Positions 1 through 10,100 of a stretch of 64,000 nt of DNA are shown here, piece by piece. The first letter of the stretch is position 1, and every line of letters starts with the position of its first letter. Origin of the DNA: Aspidapion aeneum (lineage: Eukaryota; Arthropoda; Insecta; Coleoptera; Brentidae); NCBI GenBank assembly GCA_963576565.1, contig OY755048.1, positions 3,354,501 to 3,418,500 of the forward strand. The letters run 5' to 3'. A program made the position numbers and the translations under genes. The notes beneath the pieces were generated by a model. The model searched no databases, was not told the origin of the DNA, and worked only from the letters and a program-made list of their open reading frames with translations.

Positions 1-726
1 ATTTAAAGATTGAAAATTTCGTCCAACTGCTGCATGTCGGGAATGGTTCCTATGACTGAAGCTGCATTTCCCCTTTGAATGGCAAGGCTTAACCTCTGAA
101 TCAAAAATGAGGTTGATCTAGGTTTGTGGGACTTACATTCGATTTTGGCACCAAGTTCTTTGATAAAATTTTTAGCTTTTTCCCCCCAAGGTCCAAAAGT
201 CTCTACAGAAAAAGGAACAAAAATATAATTTTGAGATAATTCTGAATATTTGTTTATTTTAATTTGTTCCCTTATTTTTGCCGCTTCTCCCGCTTTTTTT
301 ATGTTAAATTTATGTATGAATTAGCCATAGTATCGGAGCAAGTGGCGACCCATACTAATGGCCTACCCCTATTCCAAGGAACTAAGGTTAGACCATCAGC
401 TCTTTTTCCATCATTCCCGCAAATTCCTGAAGGCTCCAAGATAGCTGGAACGCCCGCGGAAACAAGTGCCCTTTTAATAATGTCATTTAGGCTGCTGTGG
501 CGAGACCACCTACCAGCGCTCTTGCGGCAAGAAAGGCCGTGATGCCCATTTGAAAGAACAGATTTACCACAAGAGCAGGTATGGGTCTCGCATACAGGTT
601 GACCAGTGCGAAGAGCTATGGATATTCTAAAAATTGTATCATCTAAATGTGTTCCCAGAGCGGAAGGAGGAAGAGTATTGAGCCATGCCCTACTTTCCAC
701 ATTATTTTTAAAACAAACCGAAATTA
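1..726 (-). pseudogene. 3' end of a non-LTR retrotransposon ORF (zinc knuckle plus restriction-like endonuclease region), frameshifted
   Basis: Read on the minus strand, this is the C-terminal part of a LINE-type polyprotein. A CxC-x8-HGLSC zinc-knuckle-like segment (HTCSCGK ... HGLSCRKSAG) is followed by SRHSSLNDIIKRALVSAGVP, the motif GNDGKRADGLTLVPWNRG and then VWVATCSD. Related insect elements normally have an acidic residue after the W (W-D-x-T-C), a likely endonuclease catalytic position. Here it is V, so the domain is probably dead. The frame stops at 299 in an A/T run. A one-base shift restores homology, and the frame then runs to position 1 through a segment ending in LAIQRGNAASVIG, typical of this family's C-terminus. 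Upstream (right side), LINE homology ends near 726, where a TIR element abuts it. The reverse transcriptase domain is absent, so this is a 5'-truncated dead copy. Assignment to the R2/R4-type (restriction-like endonuclease) group is inference. Confidence 0.7.
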
Positions 727-872
727 AAGTTTTTGCAAAGTCAGTTGAACAAAGGTTTGAGCCGACCATCGGCATATCCTTTAAAGAAAGTGACATGGGC
801 GGCGGTAGATATACTCATGAAAATTATTTCATTTAATTATAGGGTAAACTAAAGAAATAAAAATAGATAATA

Positions 873-1057
873 CAGTCGAACCTCTCTAACTCGAACCTCT
901 ATAACTCGAACTCCTCTATAACTCGAACCTTTTAAGCGGTCCCTGCACTTTTGACATGTATTTTAACCTGTGTAACTCGAGTTTCTATAACTCGAACTCT
1001 CCATAACTCGAACTGTTTTGGTTGTCCCTTCAGGTTCGAGTTATAGAGGTTCGACTG
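873..1057. mobile_element. 185-bp pogo/Tc1-type MITE
   Basis: The ends CAGTCGAACCTCTCTAACTC and the complement of GAGTTATAGAGGTTCGACTG form a terminal inverted repeat of about 24 bp with one or two mismatches. The element is flanked by TA on both sides. The interior repeats the phrase TAACTCGAAC several times and has no coding capacity. The related copy at 28727-29101 lacks it and keeps a single TA at this site, which acts as an empty-site control. TA duplication and CAG termini are typical of pogo/Tc1-mariner. Confidence 0.85.
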
Positions 1058-1204
1058 TAAAACTTTCTATTCCTACACCTACAGAAACGACACTGATTTA
1101 TTTTCTAACTCTGCATACTGCCGACTAAAGGGGTCCCGAAACGAACACCTGAAAGCAATTAAAAGCGTATCTCAAAAAAATCTGCAAATCAGGTGCCGTC
1201 TACC

Positions 1205-1359
1205 CTTTGTGCTCGGACCGCCAAGAGCCGCGCCTTTTCTCTGTCGGTAGGGTTGAAATTGTGCCGGCTATCCACCTGTGCTGGGTCGGTCAGAAAACAA
1301 GTACTTTGTGCTCGGACCGCCAAGAGCCGCGCCTTTTCTCTGTCGGTAGGGTTGAAATT
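1205..1359. repeat. 56-bp unit in direct repeat (period 99 bp)
   Basis: The segment beginning CTTTGTGCTCGGACCGCCAA occurs at 1205-1260 and again, essentially identical, at 1304-1359. The 99-bp period equals 33 codons, so several frames stay open across both units on both strands. Those short ORFs are by-products. The related element at 28727-29101 has neither unit, so the expansion is specific to this copy. Confidence 0.85.
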
Positions 1360-1504
1360 ATACCAGGAAGATTTCATATGAATTTGGATATCTTTTGAAG
1401 GGCAGATTGAAGCAAAATTTCATGAAATCGATAGAACCCCGTATTAGGCGCATTTCAGGTGACTTTGCAAAAACTATACTAAGTTTTATCTGATACTTAC
1501 TGTT

Positions 1505-1825
1505 TTTTGTAATGATAGTTACTAATTAAATATTCTATTATTTTTTTCTGTGATAATTTTTTTCTTTTGTACTATTATTAAAAAATATAAGAGAAAGTGC
1601 ATTAATAAAGCGGGTAAATTAAATTTTCTGTATTGAAAAATAAAATGGTCTTTTTAATGTAACGATAGTTACTGATACTTTTTTTGTTTGTATCCAAACA
1701 GAAGCAAGTATTATTAATTTCTAATAGTAATTTATACCAGTAAAAATTATTTTTTTTGTACATTAACATTACTAAAAAAACAACATGATTTGAAAGAAAA
1801 CGTGCACATGTAACGATAGTTACCG
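1505..1825. repeat. Tandem repeat of about 150 bp, three decayed units
   Basis: The phrase TGTAA(T/C)GATAGTTAC recurs near 1508, 1658 and 1809, each time followed by similar AT-rich sequence with T-runs. This suggests three diverged units of about 150 bp. No coding signal is seen. 1830-2008 is plain AT-rich sequence, part of it related to the left arm of the foldback element at 27099-29142. Confidence 0.6.
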
Positions 1826-2056
1826 TTGAATACCTCTTTTTGTTATTGTACATTCTCTTAAAATTAAGTAGTTTTTAAGTTAAAGGCCTATAAAGAAAAA
1901 AATATAATGAAAAAATAAGCGCTCTTGTTCCCTCACCCTATATCTCTAAAACGGTTCATCGTACAAGAAAAATGAATATAACCAAACTTGTAGAGAATAC
2001 TGCTTTAGGGTACGTACACAAAGAAAGCAGGTTGCCTGCTTGCTGGTAACAAGCGC

Positions 2057-2530
2057 TTATAAACACACAGGATTGCTTATTTCCATTTAACTCTATGTTA
2101 GCGTCACTCAGCGAGTCGAACAGTGTCTGCCTACGTCACGAGCGGACCAGTTGCTTTGTTTGTATTGAGAGTTCGTGTGATTTTAAGGTGTTTTTGACGT
2201 TTTTACCTCCGTTTTTTTGCGTTTTTTCATTTATTTGGCGGTGTGGTTGACCATTTAGGAGGTAAATCGGAGGGCACGGCAGTGCCTCGCCAATTTCACG
2301 CGCCGTACCATCTTTTCTTGAAACATTTCAGCCGATATTTGACCCAACGATTATAAACACACAGGATTGCTCATTTCCATTTAACTCTATGTTAGCGTCG
2401 CTCAGCGAGACGAACAGTGTCTGCTTACGTCACCAGCGGACCAGTTGCTTTGTTTGTATTGAGAGTTCGTGTGATTTTAAGGTGTTTTTGACGTTTTTAC
2501 CTCCGTTTTTTTGCGTTTTTTCATTTATTT
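2057..2530. repeat. Two 180-bp direct repeats
   Basis: 2057-2236 and 2351-2530 both run from TTATAAACACACAGGATTGC through a matching block to TTTTTTCATTTATTT, with only a few differences. A spacer of about 114 bp separates them. They sit inside the composite element and appear non-coding. Confidence 0.85.
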
Positions 2531-3082
2531 CACAGTGCCTCGCCAAGTTCACGCGCCGTACCATCTTTTCGTAAAACATTTCAGCCGATATTTGACCTAT
2601 ATAAAACTCTATATAATAATATAATAAATATTGCAATTTTAGATCTAAAATATCAAATAAATACCTTTTTGTTACTACATAAAATAAGTGTACTTTATAA
2701 TATCCGCAACCAAAACAATAATTTATACATCTAATGATTTAAATTGATTAAACTTTTTTAAAAAATCCTACTTCTTTCTAAAACTTTTAACTATTTAAAA
2801 GAGAAACTCTAACATATCGTCTGGTAGGAAAATTCAGCTCTCAGAGCAAACTCTTGATTTATCAAATCATTTGTTTTAAATTAATGAAATTATGAATTAT
2901 ATTTACTATCACGAATAAAAAATTTGTTTGCAAATAAGCAAGAAAAAAGCGGGAAAAACTCACAAGTGCAATGTGTATTAAATGAAGCGCGCTAAGCAGA
3001 GGTCCACTAGTGACGTAAGCAAGGCGCCGCCTACCGCTCAAAGATTCGAGCTAATAAGCAATCCTGTGTGTTTATAATCGTT

Positions 3083-3688
3083 GCTTATAAGCGCCAATAA
3101 TTTAATTCACGTTTAAATGCACCCGCACACAAACAAAGCAGGTCGGTGCTTGTTGCCAGTGCCGATCGGCGCCGACTTTTTACCGGAATGAATTTGTAGT
3201 TCTTGGTCGCTTGCTTTCGAAGCTGGAGGTGCAACGATATGGATGTCGAATTACTGATCCCACAGCAACAGGAATATAGTACAGAAATTATGGATGGAAA
3301 TTATCATACCATAAAGTTAACGTTCGCGATTTACTGGATGTATGCCTTGTTTTGTGCGTTGCATCTTAAGAAATGTATTTTCCGTTAATAAAAAGTCTTC
3401 ATCTGAAGATGAACCAGACATCTGAATATCACCATTTATTTCAATCATATTCCTGTTGCTGTGGGATTTAAGTTGTTTGTCCCACAATGCATTTCTTTGA
3501 AAATTCGCAGAAATCAGTAATTCGACATCCATATCGACGCACGTCCAGTTCCGAAAGCAAGCGACCAAGAACTACAAATTCATTCCGGTAAAAAGTCGGC
3601 GCCGATTCGCACTGGCAACAAGCACCGACCTGCTTTGTTTTTGTGCGGGTGCATTTAAACGTGAATTAAATTATTGGCGCTTATAAGC
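3083..3688. repeat. Long perfect-looking hairpin (arms about 200-245 bp)
   Basis: The left arm 3083-3280 (from GCTTATAAGCGCCAATAATT to CACAGCAACAGGAATAT) is the inverse of 3444-3688. The right arm carries about 46 extra bases near its inner end. The loop is about 160 bp. If transcribed it would make a long double-stranded RNA stem. Confidence 0.85.
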
Positions 3689-3734
3689 GCTTGTTACCAG
3701 CAAGCAGGCAACCTGCTTTCTTTCTGTGCGTACC

Positions 3735-3948
3735 GTTACGTAACTTTTGATATGACCTATTAAGACATCAGAAGAACCAGAAGTAACATTTTCGCAAAAA
3801 ACCATTTTCATGACCTTTGACCTTAAACCACATGGATGGGCATATGAGATTTTTTCGTAAGAAAATTAAAACGAAGGTCTCTGCAAAATTCAGCTTGTTG
3901 CCTTAATTCCGCAGATGGGCCCTATTTAGAGATAATTTCCCTGGGCTA
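3735..3948. mobile_element. Right arm of a foldback element ending 10-40 bp before the first visible FERRY3 exon
   Basis: This segment, ending TTCCCTGGGCTA at 3948, is homologous to the right arm of the complete element at 27099-29142, which ends identically. The left part of the same element is recognisable near 1940-2000 (TATATCTCTAAAACGG is close to the inverse of 27270-27285), so the composite element at 2009-3734 appears inserted into it. Its last bases directly adjoin the splice region of the first visible FERRY3 exon. Confidence 0.6.
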
Positions 3949-3964
3949 TTGTGAGAGTAACTGT

Positions 3965-4145
3965 ATGTGTCATCAACAAGAACCGCCCATTTTAGATTTA
4001 AAAAATCATATTAAAAACTTTATTGATGAAAGACAAAGAGAATTTGATGAAGACACCACAAAAAATGTCATGAAGAAAGCAAAAGAGCAAGAAATCAGCA
4101 TGGAAGATTTAACAAGAGAATGGGAAAAAGTTATGAAAGAAGTGA
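3965..4145 (+). CDS. FERRY3: FERRY3 first visible coding exon
   Basis: It encodes [20 protein letters not shown] and onward to [11 protein letters not shown], aligning with the family region after the beta-rich N-terminus. The frame is open upstream to at least 3915. Acceptor candidates lie at 3914 (in transposon-derived sequence), 3957 and 3991. Two donors fit: GTGAGT at 4142 and GTAAGT at 4146, each matching one of two acceptors of the next exon. Confidence 0.85.
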
Positions 4146-7100
4146 GTAAGTCACTGTCTACACTCATTAAGCAATGTTATAGTTTTTCATTCAAACCCTT
4201 ATTTTATTAATTTAGCTAAGAAGTTACAAAATAAAAAATAATTCAGGAATTCCATTTTAAAATTTTAAGGAAATAGTGGAATTTGGAGAAAAAAGGTGTG
4301 CATCTGATGAAGAGCTGTTTGCTACTGCTTATCATAAACTGGTCCATTCTCCAGCCCTGGAAACCATGTTACAATTGGAACACATGTATTCCAAAACGGT
4401 GCGACAGAAAAGTGAACTTAAAAATCGAGAAATTAAACATTTGTCAGAAAGGTAAAAATTTATGGAGATTTCTTATTAAGCTTTGACTAGTTATTAAGAT
4501 TTTTATTAAGTTTTAATGAAACTAAAACAAAAACTCTTATAGACAAAGTGAAGAAATGAACCAGGCGGTAGATAGGCTTGAACAGGACATGACAGAGACT
4601 AAAATAAATGAACTGGTGGCAAAACATTATGAGATGCACTCTTTACTTCAAGGGCAGCTTACCAGTGAGTTGGACACTATAAAAGAAGCTCAAAGACGAG
4701 AATACCGGGAGCTTATAATGCAAATGCTTGAACAAAACCAGGCCAATTCTTCACTACCCACTCCCAGGTAAGAAAAAGAATAATCTCTCTTTATCTCTCT
4801 TAATAATTAAAATCAAACCAAACGTTCCATTCCATATCTCTTACCCAAAACTATAAAGACCTAATCGAAAAAAAACAACTTTTTTTGTAACTTTTGTTTT
4901 TTTTTATAATGTATATCTAGTTTCAAAGATGATTGAACATTTATTTTTGGGATACTTGTTAAGAAATGATTGTTCTAAGAAAATTGTTAACTTTTTTCTG
5001 TCTATATTGAAAATGGGTGGGAGATTTTTAAAGAAAAGAAGTTAGGCCTGTGTGACTAGAGGTACTATATGATCAAGATTTTGCATTCATTTCATTACCA
5101 ATTGACTCCTTAGAGTCAGATTTTGAGAAAAGCTCTATTTCCCAATTTTTTAAGTTAGGTCTTGTGTGTTGTTGGGGGTCAATAATCAAGGGGTTAAATA
5201 AAATAAATAACAAACAGAACAGTCATTTTTGTACATTTTTAGTTCACCTTTGACCCCAGCATCTCCAAAACCTTTTATCTCGAGTACTTCCAGCAATAGA
5301 AGCATAGACCAGGTGAACCCTCCAATTTTGGAGGAGAGTTTTACAATACATCTGGGGTCACAGTTGAAACAGATGCACAACATTCGTATTTTGTCTGCTA
5401 ATGTAATGGACTTGTGCATTATAGAAGATGATGAACAACTGTAAGTTAAAATGAACATACTCCATGTACTACTGCAAGTTAAAAAAAATAAATTAAACAA
5501 AAAAAATTAAATTAAAAAAAAATAATTAAAAAAAACATATATTTCATCGAAAAGTGCGAGAAAGGTATACAATTCAAAAGTACATGAAAAGGATAGCCAG
5601 TACCCTACGCTTTGGATACACACTGTTTTCTTTCTCTGCCTTGCCATCGAAGAAATAACTGGACAAGAAGGAAAACGCATGTAGAAAATTTCGAGCCCTT
5701 GTTATAATATGAATATCGTGTACATATCTTATTCGAATTTAATTTATAAAGAAGTAGGTAAGCCACGTTGATCGAGTCCTCCACGAAAAACCATAGGCGC
5801 GCGTGCGCAGCCCTCGAGAAAGACCGGCCCGGGCGCGGAAATATCACGTGACCGTAGGGGGCTCACAAAAAAACGCCTCACGTCCTGCTGTGTGTGTTCA
5901 GTTTTAGTATGTTTGTTTACGTCGATTTTTTTTAATTCGGGCACGAATTTTATGTGAATATCAAAGTTATTAAAATAACACAGCCCACAAAACAGACTGT
6001 AGTAGGCTGCGTTAAAATAATTAATGGCTAATGAGTAAATTATAAAGAAAATACCTATAAGATAAACAATGCCGCGAACGTATAATTAGTGTTGTTCCTT
6101 GTCGGTCCAACTATAAAACTGAAACCTAATATGTTGCAAACGGGAAAGTAGTGGTAAAAGATAAGATCTTGGATAAGATTGATCAAGTGAGAGTGAAAAA
6201 TGTGTTCAGTTGTCATTTCTTATTGAACAATTCGGTATCTTGAAAAGGTAACCTGAGAATCAAAGATATGGTGGATACACTTTATTGTTGGCTTCATCTT
6301 TGTTTATCCAGTCATCCAGTGCATACACGTCAATTTACAATTCTAAGGTAATATGTCTTCCGCACCCTCGCAATATTAAAAAACTGATTTGTAAAATATT
6401 GTTAACAGATAGTAATCTCTCTGGTATTGTGAAATATTTAAAAAGTAAGATACAGCTTTTAAAAATCATGAGTTGGTAGTTAACTTACACTTTAATGAAA
6501 TATATATTAAACTTTGTGCTGGGTAATTTTTAAAAAAATTATTGACGACCACTACATTCAGTTCATTGAATGTGAAAACCAGTGTGCAAATTTTGTATAA
6601 TTATTTAATTTATAGATTCAGTTCTTTTATCCATAATAAACACATATATCAGCAAAATATTTTTTAAAATTTTTGCCTATCAAAGAACAAAAATTTTTTG
6701 TTAATTTATTTAAATTGTGTAAAAACATATAATATATAATCCTGGGACTCCTAAGATCACGTGACCGCCGACTTGCTTATAACGCGCCATGGCCGGTCTT
6801 TATAGTTGGCTGCGGCGCGCGTGCAAAACAAAAATTGAATCGGGTGTCATCGGGTATTAACGTCGGCTGTCGTCAACGGGAATGCGGCCGGTCGAAGGTC
6901 AAGCGAAACGCGTAATTTTTAAAGTAGGTAGACTGATTAATAAATACGTACCTACCCAGGTCGATTTAATTTTCTGTTTTATAATATTTGGGTGATTCGT
7001 GATATAAACCCAGAGCGGAGGCAGTTGCAAATTAACAGAAAAAAACTGAAAAATTTAAATTTTTAAAAGGTCATAGTTTTATAACCGTTTTTTGGATTTT

Positions 7101-10100
7101 TATGAAAAGTTGAGAAATGTCGCATATTTTATATGGTTCGGTTAAAAAATTAAAAGGAGTAAACCGGGTGGGCCAAAAAAAAACCGGACAATTTTTTTTT
7201 CATGATAACTATTGAACTATACACTATTGATTTTAATGAGACAAACTGCACTTGGCAGAGAATGGATCAGGGTTTTGACTAAATATATTTTTTGTCCGCC
7301 ATCGCAAAATTCAAGATGGAGGACGAAATGAAATTGTACCCTTCAAAGATGCTCGTTTATTCTTGTGTTGCGAACATGTTTTCATTATTTTTTTTTAATT
7401 ATTAAGAAAGCTGTATTCTTGCCACGTACAACAAGGTACGACTCAGGAAAATCGTTTTAGTGGTTCTAAAAAAAATACTCTGCCAATATATGGGCCCCTA
7501 AGCTCACACTAGGTACTATAGTTATAGTGTACGTGTAAGCTAATATAACTAAACACTGAAATATATTTTATTCAACTCCAGACTAAATTACCTTTTGTTT
7601 GATACCACACAAGCCATGTTTTGACTTAAACTCAAATTTTTGAAATCTACCCCCACCCTTAGAAAAAAAACAAAAACTAAAATGTATTTTGTTAAAGTCC
7701 GGACTCAATTACCTTTCGTTTGATATCACACACGCCATATTTTCACTTAAACTCTAATTTTTAAAATATACCCCCACCCTTTTTTTTAAATAAATTAAAA
7801 TGTATTTTGTTTAACTGCAGACTCAATTACCTTTCGTTTAATATCACACACGCCATATTTTCACATAAACTCTAATTTTTTAAATCTACCCCCACCCTTT
7901 TATTTGGTTTGTGTTGGGTGGATTTTGTTCATTTTTAAATGGGACCATCTCGACCCAAGACCCAGCCTAGGTACTAAATTTCATTAAAATCGGCCAAGCG
8001 ATTTTTGAGTTATGCGCGTTGGTCGTTACAGACAGACACACAGACAGACAGACAGACAGACAGACATACAGACAGACAGACAGACAGACGGCGCAACAAA
8101 AAAGTTTCTAAATCATCTAAAACGCAAAGATATATAAAAAAATTTGAAATCGGAGCAACTTTTTTTTTCTCGAAAAAATTAGGATCACCATAGCTCACAC
8201 TCCTATAGTATAGTATATGTGTGAGCTAATATTTTTGTTTCAACTATTGTTTTACATATTATACGATTGCCTTGCCTATCATGTCTGCATTTATTTCCTT
8301 ATAAATTCATTACTACTGAACCAATTTTAGTCAAATAAAGACATTATAGTGCAAACTAACTAAATTTACCCCCTTTACACCCCTTACCCCTTACCACCCC
8401 CTACTTCCGATTTTTGTTCATAAAATTGTATTGTCACCCGAGCAAATCGTACATCTGAAAACCGCATGTTTGTGTCTGTTTTGGTTTCAAACTTCTGAAT
8501 TGCCCTCCCTTACACCCCTCACCTATCCCCGTATTTCCGATATTTTTAAATAAAATTGTATTTTCATTACACCAAATCATAAATCTGAAAACCGCATGGT
8601 CATATCTGATTCGGTTTCAAAGTTATGGATTTATCTCTTTTACACCCCTTAACCACCTTCTACCACCCATGTGTTTTCATAGTATTGTATCGTCATCGGA
8701 CCTACACTACTTTGCTAAATTTCATTAAAATCGGTTCACGGGAAATGTGTCAAAAATAAATGGCTAGATTTGATGACAGACATCGCCAGGCTCTGTGAAG
8801 TTAATAAAAATCGTTTAAAACATGGTCACCTTAATAGTGTATCTAAACAGGAGCCTTGCATGCCTCCGCCACTGACGAAATGTGGCGCAAAAGCCGAGTT
8901 CTCATTGTGAAACGTTCGCAGAGCCCTCTTCTTCTGGCAAAGTTTAACTGGGCTCGCGATTGAGCGATTTGGCGAAGGTTCTTTAGATGTTATATGTTCT
9001 CTGGCCTTGCCCATAAATATTTTGTCTCACACACGCATAATTTGTCAATTAAAGAATTGATTTAAAACATCCAGGTTGTATCCCAGCAACTCCAATCTAA
9101 TCCAACTTTATCCCACTCTCACGTTGGGCGCCAAGTTGTAAAGTAGGGTGAATTGACCAGTGAATGACCACTTAAGGCAAGAGTCATAAAAAATTCCTGT
9201 CAAATAAATACAAGTTTTGTTTTTGAAAGAAAATTATTATAAAAATTATTACATATTATTAAAAATTGTTCAAAAGAAATAAGATCAATAAATGTTAAAA
9301 CACTAGTAAATACAAAAAGTGGATTAGAGGAGAAGATAGAATACCAGACGACTCTCATTGTTAATAAATCCTAATCTACACTGAAGTTGAAATTTGGTTT
9401 TAGGTCAGAACCTACTCCACAAATTTTGCAAACAGCCCTAGGCCTTTATTCAAATGACCTCTCTGGGTTGGTGTTAATGACTGACAATAAAATTGGATCG
9501 CGGTTAATGCAAGGTAAGTCTAGAAAGCAAAATATGATAGCGAGACCCACAGCCAATACCTGTCCTCTGTGTGCCCCGGTAAAGTAGAGGGAGGAAATTT
9601 CATGGCTTAAGCTAGAATTTGCGTGAAAAACAAATACCCACTTCTCACCTGTTTCGCTGCACATGACAGAATGACGAAAAACTTCGTGGAGACGAGAGGA
9701 TATGATATATTCCCCTACTTTCCCACTACCAGCTGAATACAAGTCTAAAACAGCGAAAAATATTTCAAGACACAGCCCAAAATATAATTTTTCTCTTTTT
9801 TCCCTTCTCTCTTACTTACCGTTTTCAAAAATTACCAAAACAACTAATAGTAAAAAACTACAAATAGATAAAAAACTTATTAAAATCACAATATCACAAA
9901 GAAAAAAAAATACTCTGCCAATATATGGGCCCCTAAGCTCACACTAGGTACTATAGTTATAGTGTACGTGTGAGCTAATATATAACTAAATACTGAAATA
10001 TATTTTATTCAACTCTACACTAAATTATCTTTTGTTTGATACCACACAAGCCATGTGTTGACTTAGACTAAAATTTTTGAAATTCACCCCCACCCTTAAA

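Larger units (their letters stand above)
727..1476 (+). mobile_element. TIR element, copy 1 (decayed; same family as 28727-29101)
   Basis: The two ends are inverted repeats: AGTTTTTGCAAAGTCAGTTG at the left and the complement of TGACTTTGCAAAAACT at the right, with TA on both outer sides. The body is closely similar to the copy at 28727-29101, which is clearly bounded by the same TIRs. In this copy the start codon of the internal small ORF is lost (AT-AGG), a pogo-type MITE is inserted at 873-1057, and a 56-bp segment is duplicated at 1205-1260 and 1304-1359. It abuts the LINE fragment at 726. Confidence 0.7.
2009..3734. mobile_element. Composite foldback/TIR element
   Basis: The left end from GGTACGTACAC and the right end up to GTGCGTACC are inverted repeats of about 45-50 bp, containing AAGAAAGCAGGTTGCCTGCT followed by TGCTGGTAACAAGCGCTTAT. 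Inside are two near-identical 180-bp direct repeats (2057-2236, 2351-2530), an inverted phrase ATAAACACACAGGATTGCT (about 2355 versus about 3053-3073), and a long hairpin (3083-3280 versus 3444-3688). No transposase frame is visible. The short ORFs at 3203 and 3317 encode the same opening peptide on opposite strands only because the arms are inverted copies. Confidence 0.75.

Noticed and set aside
1189..1398. Three overlapping 60-codon frames
   Set aside because: Produced by a 56-bp direct duplication with a 99-bp period.
8005..8198. ORFs rich in QTDRQTDR or VCLSVCLS, here and at 10366, 15702 and 24917
   Set aside because: Read-through of the GACA tetranucleotide tracts in non-coding repeats.
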